Program-made: the position numbers and the translations under genes
The notes under the pieces: model-generated
Told to the model about the DNA's origin: nothing
Seen by the model: only the letters and a program-made list of their open reading frames with translations
The model's database searches: none
Assembly: GCF_937936315.1 (NCBI RefSeq)
Contig: NZ_CALGWU010000060.1
Coordinates: 10,230 to 74,229 of the forward strand
DNA from: an uncultured Capnocytophaga sp.
GTDB taxonomy: Bacteria > Bacteroidota > Bacteroidia > Flavobacteriales > Flavobacteriaceae
DNA length: 64,000 nucleotides
Direction: 5' to 3'
Shown here: positions 18,501-25,842 of the stretch, piece by piece
Numbering within the stretch: the first letter of the stretch is position 1
Layout of the letters: each line of letters starts with the position of its first letter

Positions 18501-21500
18501 AGAATTTGAAGATTTTTATTACCATTATGCAGCAAATACAGGAAATAAAATAGCAGCTGAATCTCATAACGAACCTATAAGATACTCTGAAAAACCTGCT
18601 ATTAACCTTCTTACAGAAACTCCTCAAAACATTACAGCAAACAAAAAAATACAAACTGTAGATTTCAATATTACTAACACTAGCGTATCAGATGCTCCAT
18701 ATGGATGGATTTCAATCCCTGATGTAACAGGTGTAAATGTTTTGAGCCTTGTAGAACTTGATAACTCTGGCAATGCCGTAAGAACTTTTACCGCTCAAAA
18801 TATTTCAGGAGAAAAAATGTTTTTCTTAAGTGATGCTAGTAATAATGGTATAATTGTCAAAAATACAATTAAAAAATATCGTTTGGAATACCAAATAACC
18901 AATTGTACTAATAACAATTTATCTTTTGATGTATATGCTGGTTGGAATTGTAATGGTAATCCTACACAAGGATATATCAAAACTTGCCACGACCAAAAAA
19001 TCACATACAATGTGAAGATTGCTAAAACATTAAAACAAATCAAACCTAGCATTAATAACCCTGGTGAAAATAATCCTGATAAAATAGGCAACCTACAAAT
19101 GTGCCAAAAAACAAAATATGAATATACTATCAATAGTGGTGACGAAGGCGATCTCTTCGATACTAAATTAGTAGTAATTCAAGAACCTGGCCTTACTATA
19201 TCAGACGTGGAAGTGGAATACCCTCTAGGTAGTGGCGTTAAATATTCCCAAACTTCTACACCTGCTATCAGTGTAGCTCAAGTAGGTAATAAAGTTACTT
19301 ATGATATTACTGCCATCTTACCCAATGGTACCCTCCCAGGATCTATTTCTCAACCTTCTGATGTAACTAAACGCAACTTGAAATTGAGCTTTAATGTACA
19401 ACCCGATTGCGAATTTACAGCAGGATCTTCTTTCGATATAGATGTAGAAGGTAATAACTTATGTGGTGACCCCTCAGAAGGTGATAAAAATAAAGTAATT
19501 ATTGCTGGTATTGCTGGAGTGAGTATTAATAAGTATAAAGTTAATAACTCTATTGTTAGTCAAGGTGGTAATGCCAATGCTTGCGCTTCATCCTATGCCG
19601 TTTTTAAAGGTAAACACGAAATAATCGATATTTCCCCTAGCGGAAACTTTGAAACAGGAACTAATGGGTTGATAATCATTCGAATTCCTAAAGGATTTGA
19701 ATATGTCGTAGGTTCCTTTACGCCACTTCATAAAAGTGCTAACTATTTTGCAAATCCCTCACTGGTCGTACCTGCTACAAAACCAATAGGAAATGATGAA
19801 ACTGAACTCAGTATCAAAATACCTTCTGGTATGAAAGGTAATGATTACATCGAATATACTATTCAAGTAAAACAAAAAGCTAATACTCCTCTAACAAATT
19901 GTAGCGATATAAGAAAATTACAATATTATACTACTGACAAAGTAGATGGTATTGCTTGCCCCTATGGCCCTTCAAACCCTTGCCCTTCTATTACTGTAGA
20001 AACTACAGCACGTAGAGGTGAAGTACTAATACCTTTAGAAAGAGCTGATTTGAATATTAAAAATGTACTACTCACTTCCGTTGCCGAAAATAATAAAGAA
20101 AAAGTTACAATTCAATACTCCATCGAAAACGCCTCAACTGCTACGATGACTTATTCTGGCAACCTAAAAGTAAGTTTGTATAATGACACTAATAACAACG
20201 GAATTATAGAGGAAACAACTGATAATAAAATACAAGATTTTTCTATCAATGGTTTGACCTTAGCTCCAGGAGCTACCTCTACACAAACAGAAACCTTGTT
20301 ACTCAATCAAAACCAGCTATGCCGTTTGTATTTGTCTATCCGAAATACATTCAACCCTTGTTTATGTGATAATAGAGTTGTAAAAGCAAACGCTCCTAAT
20401 ACTATCTCTGGTTTAGTAACTACTGTAACAGCTTGTGAAATAGGTAAAACAGAAATAACTTACAGTTCACAAGCTCCAGAATACGAAAGTTATACTTGGG
20501 AAGCTATAACCTCAGGTGCTCTGGCTTACTTATCAGCAACTAATATCAAAAATCCTGTGTTTGAATATACAAGAACTGATATTACTGCTCTCCAAACTAT
20601 TACTTATTTATTGAAAGTAAAGAGAACCAATGCTTGTGAAGCTACCCAAACTGTAACAGTGATTGTTACACCTGCTCCTAATGCACCAGTAGTTACTCCA
20701 CAACAATTCTGTGCCCCTGCTACAGTGTTAGACTTGAAATTGAGAATCAATCCATTAGCTGCTAACTCAGTGAGAGTTTACAACAGAGGAACTCTACTAT
20801 CAGATACAGCCTTCTTGCAATCAGGAATTTATAAAGTGAGTTTATTACAATCTTCAGGTTGTGAAACCGAAAAAACTGATGTAACTATAAGTGTTACCGT
20901 ATGTAATGTAGTAGCTAAAGATGATCTTTATAAAGTGTTTGATCCTGTTACTACAGCAACCATTACAGGTAATATACTAAACAATGATAAAGTAGGAGGA
21001 GTAACTGCTACTACTGCTAACGTAGATATTAGTAATATCTCATTAGCAGGAAGTGGTGTAGTGCCTATAGTAAAACCTAATGGTGATGTAGAAGTACCTG
21101 CCAATACCCCTATAGGTCAGTATCAAATTACATATAGAATGTGCGCTAAAGGTAGTTCAGTAGATTGTGCTACTGCTACAGTTACTGTGATTGTAGCTCC
21201 TAAACTCCAAGCTAAAAATGACGATTTAGGTACTTTGGGAGGTCTTGTTGGAGGTACCACTACTAAATCAGTATTCGATAATGATTTGAGAGGTACAACA
21301 CCTATCAATCCTTCTGATGTGAACCTTACTTGGGGGACTCCTCCGTCAGGTATTACAACCAATAACGATGGTACACTTACTGTAGAACCTAACACACCTG
21401 CGGGTACTTATACCGTTAGCTATACAATTTGCGAAAAAGCAAATCCTACAAATTGTAGTACAGCTACAGCTACTGTAAAAGTAATTACACTTGATGCTGT

Positions 21501-23640
21501 GAATGATGGCACCAAAGTATTGCCTAAAACAGGTGGTAATATTACCGTATTAAATAATGATATTTATGGTGCACCTACTGGAGTAACTTCAGTAACTACA
21601 GCCAATGTAAGTCTTACCATTACTTATAACGGTGGTATTTCAGGATTGACAGTAAATAGTGATGGAACACTTAATGTTCCTGCTTCTACTCCTGCAGGTA
21701 CTTATAATAATGTAGAATACCGAATTTGTACACTCACTACCCCTGTAGTTTGTGATACAGCAACCCTTACTATAGTAAAACAACCTGAAATCATTGCTAA
21801 TGATGATGTTTTCTCAGGAGTAGTAAGTACAACTAATATTACGGTAGGTAATGTGTTGAACAACCCTCCATCAGGTTCTGATACTCTCAATGGTAACCAA
21901 GCAACAACTGCTAATGTAGCGATTGCAGTAGTAACTCCTGCGGTAGGAACTGTAGTTCCTTATCTTACCCCTGCAACCGGTAATGTAGTGATACCTACAG
22001 GAACTCCAACGGGTACTTACACAATTACTTATCGCATTTGTGAAAAAGACCAAACAGGAACTCCTACAACCAACTGCGATACAGCTACCGTTACAGTAAA
22101 TGTAACATCACCAATTGTAACACCAACACCTACTGTTCACGCAGAACCTGATACCTTTACATATTCAGGAACAGCAACTCAAACTGTAGGTAATGTATTG
22201 ACAAACGATACTGTTAGCGGAACGACTTCGGCTACGACTTCTAATGTAACGATTAGTCAAGTAAGTACGCCAACAGGTGCTGTAGTACCACGTATTGATA
22301 CAACTAATGGTAATGTAATTGTACCAAACAATACCCCAGCAGGTATTTATACAATTACCTATCAAATCTGTACCGTAGCAACGCCAACAGCTTGTGCAAC
22401 AGCAACTGTACAAGTAACAGTACCAGCAGCAACGCCAACACCTACCGTTCAAGCAACTCCTGATACCTTTACATATTCAGGAACAGCAACGCAAACCGTA
22501 GGAAATGTATTGACAAACGATACCGTTAGCGGAACCACATCGGCTACGACTTCTAATGTAACGATTAGCCAAGTAAGTACGCCAACAGGTGCTGTAGTAC
22601 CACGTATTGATACAACCAATGGTGATGTAATTGTACCAAACAATACCCCAGCAGGTATTTATACAATCACTTATCAAATCTGTACTGTAGCAACGCCAAC
22701 GGCTTGTGCAACAACTACCGTACAAATAACCGTACCGGCAGTAACGCCAACGCCTACCGTTCACGCAACTCCTGATACCTTTACATATTCAGGAACAGCA
22801 ACTCAAACTGTAGGTAATGTATTGACAAACGATACTGTTAGCGGAACGACTTCGGCTACAACTTCTAATGTAACGATTAGCCAAGTAAGTACGCCAACAG
22901 GTGCTGTAGTACCACGTATTGATACAACCAATGGTGATGTAATTGTACCAAATAATACCCCAGCAGGTATTTATACAATAACTTATCAAATCTGTACTGT
23001 AGCAACGCCAACGGCTTGTGCAACAGCTACTGTACAAGTAACCGTACCGGCAGCAACGCCAACGCCTACTATAGCTCCTATAGCAGTAGACGATCGCGCT
23101 ACTACTCCACTCAATACGCCAATAGTAGTGAATGTGCTTGCTAACGATACTTTAAATGGTGCCACAACACCTAATGTAGTAGCAAACCCAGCCAATGGTA
23201 CTGTGATAGTGAACCTCAATGGTTCTATCGAATATCGCCCTAATACTGGCTTTACAGGTACAGATACTTTTGTATATGAATTGTGTAATCCACAAGGCAA
23301 TTGCGATAGCGCTACTGTTACAATAGAAGTAGTTAATACTATTATACCATACAATGGTATGTCGGTAGATGGTGATGGTAAGAACGATCATTTCCACATC
23401 GGAGGTATAGAAAGCTATCCTAACAATGTAGTGCGTATCTACAACCGTTGGGGCGTGAAAGTCTTCGAGACTGAAGGCTATGACAACGTTACCCGCGTGT
23501 TCAGAGGTATTTCTAACGGACGTGTAACTGTAAATGCTCCTGAAAAATTACCTCAAGGAACTTACTATTATGTAATTGAATATTACGACCACAATAACTA
23601 CAAAGAATCTAAAGTAGGTTGGTTGTATATTAAGAAATAA
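15523..23640 (+). CDS. Giant T9SS type B secreted repeat protein (CHU_C domain)
   Basis: 2705 residues. A Sec signal peptide (about 1-28, ending VTAQ) is followed by ~1750 residues of beta-rich DUF11/SdrD-like and Ig-like material. From about 1800 a tandem array of domains begins with a D-D/N-D pattern and LNND/LTND motifs. Three of these, residues 2203-2306, 2307-2410 and 2411-2514, are almost identical. A cadherin-like domain (from about 2522) and the C-terminal gliding motility-associated CHU_C domain (about 2607-2705: VDGDGKNDHF, VRIYNRWGVKVFE, GTYYYVIEYYD, GWLYIKK) end the protein. CHU_C directs export by the type IX system and surface attachment. A role as an adhesin is likely but inferred. 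It is monocistronic. Confidence 0.92.
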   Translation: MIKNMQNVFFKFLLCTLLFSSLSKVTAQTTMLSHVIAEDPVSFANRNFEAGTLTVTISSLPASSANVKITLPTGIEYIDNSLQKSSGAATISHVASSRANAPVFNVSGAAPITFTIKRKVTKSALNSLQTTGTIFKDKVLVTSASLTDQKESNTYALPIPNIVVQLSEPTHNNASGTSIKTFNLRNTGNGTVKDIYFSVKYPIGVTGSEFTYNGTTLTPIGTVTGIGNNVGTSLYKVSNTNGFKLNDEITITEKYTVTGCQVNRQIEYEAYWGESTTQLYQVRDAARTINIQTGTPNIVLDTDSNNTYFEWQDGICGNTLGTFTVQYINKGGGNATAYDLQMNIIPYVTWKGFKPHKPTNFRIVAADGTEIPINSMTPNGNELETRKIPFKDLTELANTTLGTKDIGLKDIDGDGFSDDFPINAKFKIRFDMVRNQPITCLQQDDKAFSVSPHSSFIYKDACGTEKESEVHGITNYTFTRLILSVVDAAKFPVELPQNTPRFGYLIFGNHTYIAMERLKGQAGTDNDKRFKYEIKLPAGVAMQNVKFYKGNDYGAATTVPENLPNVTPGGIFSYTTPSADKGYVTFELVLSTPCVSGDIEIEYTIAHLDKNGNGSYCELPLLCNKYKVKAICPDSCATNGPRMLSTKTERADNSYGWTDYTMNTRVTRSQVSETERQRALYLDDIEVSAEGQQGNASANNLFYYARVIKEANLLPKKIVLKVGTNPEITLQASTPGVLTQGSDPSGNFFRWNLSSALPSGSINPNEKFTVIATYQVNNSNSNNNRNRVYDIQSADESFFYTLANANDTNVNTEGYHTNEIHCGAKQTPIFYIAETYTLIGTNPYNVKACDIANIGHNQAYLARRFNTSGNYFMDEFRPARLIKTVKFKIPSSYNIVKDVEYEYRRKYTSWASDADQVKIPLANFTITDDGTYKTYTYVNPPKGSPGYLYPGELSVENAYEATLRTFVQATCDSKIFVTKTQAGVENQLVFTDIEFEDFYYHYAANTGNKIAAESHNEPIRYSEKPAINLLTETPQNITANKKIQTVDFNITNTSVSDAPYGWISIPDVTGVNVLSLVELDNSGNAVRTFTAQNISGEKMFFLSDASNNGIIVKNTIKKYRLEYQITNCTNNNLSFDVYAGWNCNGNPTQGYIKTCHDQKITYNVKIAKTLKQIKPSINNPGENNPDKIGNLQMCQKTKYEYTINSGDEGDLFDTKLVVIQEPGLTISDVEVEYPLGSGVKYSQTSTPAISVAQVGNKVTYDITAILPNGTLPGSISQPSDVTKRNLKLSFNVQPDCEFTAGSSFDIDVEGNNLCGDPSEGDKNKVIIAGIAGVSINKYKVNNSIVSQGGNANACASSYAVFKGKHEIIDISPSGNFETGTNGLIIIRIPKGFEYVVGSFTPLHKSANYFANPSLVVPATKPIGNDETELSIKIPSGMKGNDYIEYTIQVKQKANTPLTNCSDIRKLQYYTTDKVDGIACPYGPSNPCPSITVETTARRGEVLIPLERADLNIKNVLLTSVAENNKEKVTIQYSIENASTATMTYSGNLKVSLYNDTNNNGIIEETTDNKIQDFSINGLTLAPGATSTQTETLLLNQNQLCRLYLSIRNTFNPCLCDNRVVKANAPNTISGLVTTVTACEIGKTEITYSSQAPEYESYTWEAITSGALAYLSATNIKNPVFEYTRTDITALQTITYLLKVKRTNACEATQTVTVIVTPAPNAPVVTPQQFCAPATVLDLKLRINPLAANSVRVYNRGTLLSDTAFLQSGIYKVSLLQSSGCETEKTDVTISVTVCNVVAKDDLYKVFDPVTTATITGNILNNDKVGGVTATTANVDISNISLAGSGVVPIVKPNGDVEVPANTPIGQYQITYRMCAKGSSVDCATATVTVIVAPKLQAKNDDLGTLGGLVGGTTTKSVFDNDLRGTTPINPSDVNLTWGTPPSGITTNNDGTLTVEPNTPAGTYTVSYTICEKANPTNCSTATATVKVITLDAVNDGTKVLPKTGGNITVLNNDIYGAPTGVTSVTTANVSLTITYNGGISGLTVNSDGTLNVPASTPAGTYNNVEYRICTLTTPVVCDTATLTIVKQPEIIANDDVFSGVVSTTNITVGNVLNNPPSGSDTLNGNQATTANVAIAVVTPAVGTVVPYLTPATGNVVIPTGTPTGTYTITYRICEKDQTGTPTTNCDTATVTVNVTSPIVTPTPTVHAEPDTFTYSGTATQTVGNVLTNDTVSGTTSATTSNVTISQVSTPTGAVVPRIDTTNGNVIVPNNTPAGIYTITYQICTVATPTACATATVQVTVPAATPTPTVQATPDTFTYSGTATQTVGNVLTNDTVSGTTSATTSNVTISQVSTPTGAVVPRIDTTNGDVIVPNNTPAGIYTITYQICTVATPTACATTTVQITVPAVTPTPTVHATPDTFTYSGTATQTVGNVLTNDTVSGTTSATTSNVTISQVSTPTGAVVPRIDTTNGDVIVPNNTPAGIYTITYQICTVATPTACATATVQVTVPAATPTPTIAPIAVDDRATTPLNTPIVVNVLANDTLNGATTPNVVANPANGTVIVNLNGSIEYRPNTGFTGTDTFVYELCNPQGNCDSATVTIEVVNTIIPYNGMSVDGDGKNDHFHIGGIESYPNNVVRIYNRWGVKVFETEGYDNVTRVFRGISNGRVTVNAPEKLPQGTYYYVIEYYDHNNYKESKVGWLYIKK
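22129..23064 (+). repeat. Three tandem 312-bp (104-codon) repeats
   Basis: Copies at 22129-22440, 22441-22752 and 22753-23064, each exactly 312 bp. They differ at scattered, mostly synonymous sites. In the segment around VGNVLTNDTVSG copies 1 and 3 share base choices that copy 2 lacks, a mosaic expected from unequal crossover or gene conversion. Confidence 0.95.
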
Positions 23641-23656
23641 GAAGTATAGATAAATG

Positions 23657-23698
23657 AAAAAGGGCTGTCTCCCACACGGGAGATAGCCCTTTTCTTTT
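23657..23698 (+). terminator. Terminator after the giant secreted protein
   Basis: AAAAGGGCTGTCTCCC (23657-23672) pairs with GGGAGATAGCCCTTTT (23678-23693) with one mismatch and is followed by CTTTT. Confidence 0.9.
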
Positions 23699-23708
23699 AG
23701 ACCATAAA

Positions 23709-24014
23709 AAAAGAGCAAATCATAAGCCGGATTCTGTACTTATCATTGCTGATAAGTGCTTATCATTTATCTCGGTTAATGATTGCTCATTAGCTCTAAC
23801 CGCCTACCCTCCAACATCGGGCGAGCAACCCTCAAACGCTGGTTTACGCGGCGTTGCACCTCATAGAGTTTACCTGATTTCACTATGGCATTACCCATAC
23901 ATTCTTTCTGTTGCACTTGTCCTCGCCTCGCGGCGGACGGGTGTTACCCGCTATGATGCTCTGTGGTGTCCAGACTTTCCTCTACTTTCGTAGCGATAAG
24001 CTGATTTGCTCTTT
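23709..24014 (-). ncRNA. rnpB: RNase P RNA (class A)
   Basis: Read on the minus strand. P1 forms between the 5' AAGAGCAAATCA and the 3' TGATTTGCTCTT. The universal core elements are present: GAGGAAAGTCCGGAC (CR I, P4 5' side) near the 5' end and ACAGAATCCGGCTTATG (CR V) near the 3' end. GGGTAACACCCGTCC and GAGGGTTGCTCGCCCGATG fit P7-P12 regions. The RNA is the catalytic part that matures tRNA 5' ends. The 5' end lies only about 9 nt after the stop of the upstream broken gene and no promoter box is seen in between. It may therefore be cut from a longer transcript or be driven from inside that gene. The 3' arm runs into a T tract that can serve as terminator. Confidence 0.95.
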
Positions 24015-24023
24015 TTATAATTC

Positions 24024-24502
24024 TTAATTTAACCCCATATAATTAATATGTGGTTTTTCGTAAGGCTTTAACTCGCTTGGATTAAGTGTATTAAAGTTTA
24101 ACAATAGGTTGTTTTCCTTTTCTTCATCAAAAAGTAAATCGTAGAGATAATGATGAACAAAGATATACCATTTTTTATTAGGATTTACTACTGCAAAACC
24201 AGCGACATCGTTGCCTTTGTCAAGATAGAAATACTCCCATTGATAGAAATTCATTACTGCATTAGCAAATAATTCTCCTAAACCATAAGCTAAATCTACC
24301 TTGTCGTATGCTAAGGTATCGGCAGTAACTTTTTGCTCTTTATAAGCATCAATAAAATGCCTCAAAGAAGTAGCAACTTCTTTAGGATTGCTTTCATCAC
24401 AAGCAAAATTGTTCTCTTTTAGCAAGTCAATAGCTTTTTTTTCAAAGCTAAAAGCTCTTCCTTTTCTTCACTATCAGCCAATCTTTCTGTAATTTCAGCC
24501 AT
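24024..24502 (-). pseudogene. Frameshifted small cytosolic protein (DUF3806-like)
   Basis: The gene begins at ATG 24502 (MAEITERLADSEEKEELL), runs 27 codons and meets a stop at 24419 because a run of eight A (plus-strand T8, 24435-24442) shifts the frame. Adding one A would join it without a gap to the downstream frame (KKKAIDLLKENNFACDESNPKE), which continues to 24024. The joined product is about 159 residues, acidic, with no signal peptide. The C-terminal WYIFVHHYLYDLLFDE..LNFNTL pattern resembles DUF3806-type proteins; that match is tentative. The change may be a real mutation, a phase-variable run or a sequencing error in a homopolymer. Confidence 0.75.
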
Positions 24503-24535
24503 AAATATCAATTTTCTAATTTGCTAGTCTGCTAA

Positions 24536-25378
24536 TTAATAATCGCCCAACGTTTCAGGGTTCTGTGCTAAACCTTTAGCCAATTGCTCGTCATTAGGAG
24601 CTTTGCCGTGCCAAGCGTGAGTGCCCATCATAAAATCTACGCCATTACCCATTTCGCTGTGGAGCAAGATACACACGGGTTTACCTTTGCCGGTTAAGGA
24701 TTTGGCATCTGCCAATCCTTTTAAGATAGAAGTAATATCGTTGCCTTTTTCAATATCGATTACTTGCCAACCAAAGGCTTCCCATTTAGCGCGAAGGTTA
24801 CCTAAAGGCATTACAGCATCAGTAGGACCGTCAATCTGTTTGTGGTTGTAATCAACTGTAGCGATGAGGTTGTCTACCCCTTTACCGCCTGCGTACATTG
24901 CTGCTTCCCATATTTGTCCTTCTTGTAGTTCGCCATCGCCGTGAAGGGTATATACAAGGTGCTTGTCGCCGTTGAGCTTTTTAGCAAGAGCTGCCCCAAT
25001 GGCTACCGAAAGTCCTTGTCCTAAGGAGCCTGAAGCCACGCGTATTCCCTCTAAACCTTCGTGAGGGGTAGGGTGACCTTGCAAACGAGAGTTGAGTAAG
25101 CGAAAAGTATTCAGTTCACTTAGGGGGAAGAATCCACGGCGGGCTAATACGCTGTAGAACACGGGAGATATATGTCCGTTAGAGAGGAAAAATAAATCCT
25201 CGTCTTTGCCATCCATTGTAAAAGGAAGTTTTATGTCCATTACTTCGTTGTAGAGGCAAACGAGAAATTCGGCGCAGCCCAAAGAACCTCCTGGGTGTCC
25301 TGAATTTACTTTGTGAACCATTCTGAGGATATCTCTGCGCACTTGCGTCGTAAGGTCGGTAAGTTGTTGGATATTCAT
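24536..25378 (-). CDS. Transketolase, N-terminal (TPP-binding) subunit
   Basis: 280 residues from ATG 25378. I prefer this to an ATG at 25438 because the promoter lies between the two. It is the first half of a split transketolase: NSGHPGGSLGCAEFL near residue 25, the TPP motif HGDGELQEGQIWEA near 147, and the ligand loop MGTHAWHGKAP near the C-terminus. The enzyme moves two-carbon ketol units in the pentose phosphate pathway and needs a separate C-terminal half. Split genes normally sit side by side, but the next gene downstream here is the broken small gene and then rnpB, so the partner must be elsewhere. Confidence 0.92.
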   Translation of the reverse strand: MNIQQLTDLTTQVRRDILRMVHKVNSGHPGGSLGCAEFLVCLYNEVMDIKLPFTMDGKDEDLFFLSNGHISPVFYSVLARRGFFPLSELNTFRLLNSRLQGHPTPHEGLEGIRVASGSLGQGLSVAIGAALAKKLNGDKHLVYTLHGDGELQEGQIWEAAMYAGGKGVDNLIATVDYNHKQIDGPTDAVMPLGNLRAKWEAFGWQVIDIEKGNDITSILKGLADAKSLTGKGKPVCILLHSEMGNGVDFMMGTHAWHGKAPNDEQLAKGLAQNPETLGDY

Positions 25379-25408
25379 TGTATTTCTTTGTTTTATAATT
25401 TGATTTGG

Positions 25409-25438
25409 CAAAGATAGAAAATAATTAATAACTAACAA
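25409..25438 (-). promoter_or_regulatory. Promoter of the transketolase gene
   Basis: On the minus strand TTG (25438-25436), 19-nt spacer, TATCTTTG (25416-25409), 31 nt before the start. It is divergent from the promoter at 25474. Confidence 0.7.
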
Positions 25439-25473
25439 TGAATAATAAGCAAAAAAATACAGCCATTTACAAA

Positions 25474-25505
25474 TTTGTTAATTTGCTAATTTATTCCTAC
25501 CTTTG
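25474..25505 (+). promoter_or_regulatory. Promoter of the DUF4834-yfhO operon
   Basis: TTTG at 25474-25477, 20-nt spacer, TACCTTTG at 25498-25505. The -33 lies inside an ATTAGCAA-type repeat (TTGTTAATTTGCTAATTT). It places the start at 25531. Confidence 0.8.
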
Positions 25506-25530
25506 CCGCAATAAAACTAAAAATAAAACA

Positions 25531-25836
25531 ATGGCAGAAGCTTCTTTTACAGGATTTGTACAAACTGTTCTTATTATAATATTAGTCTTTTTAGGACTGA
25601 AAATCCTCCTGCGCGCTTTTGCTCCTTCTATAATGCGCTTTTTCCTCACCCGAATGAGCCAGAGAATGCAAAAGGAATTTGAACGCGCTCAAAATCAATA
25701 CCAACAAAATGCTTACCAGCAAAATCGCTCTCAGCGACAAGCTGGAGAACAAACAATTATCAATAATAATCCTCATTCTAAAAACCCTCAAGCTACCAAG
25801 CAAGTAGGCGAATATATCGATTACGAAGAAATTTAA
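25531..25836 (+). CDS. Small membrane protein, DUF4834 family
   Basis: 101 residues from ATG 25531; an in-frame ATG at 25438 is rejected because the promoter lies downstream of it. One membrane helix near the N-terminus (VQTVLIIILVFLGLKILL, about 8-26) is followed by a basic segment and a Q/N-rich tail ending GEYIDYEEI. This layout matches DUF4834 of flavobacteria, function unknown. It is followed after 6 nt by the YfhO-type gene, so the two are co-transcribed. Confidence 0.75.
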   Translation: MAEASFTGFVQTVLIIILVFLGLKILLRAFAPSIMRFFLTRMSQRMQKEFERAQNQYQQNAYQQNRSQRQAGEQTIINNNPHSKNPQATKQVGEYIDYEEI

Positions 25837-25842
25837 TTCACA

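Noticed and set aside
22165..23037. Three Cys/Trp-rich minus-strand ORFs repeating every 312 bp
   Set aside because: They are shadows of the triplicated repeat in the plus-strand secreted protein; composition is a by-product of the frame.
25438..25530. N-terminal extension of the DUF4834 gene from ATG 25438
   Set aside because: A good promoter (25474-25505) lies inside it, so the extension is not transcribed as coding leader.
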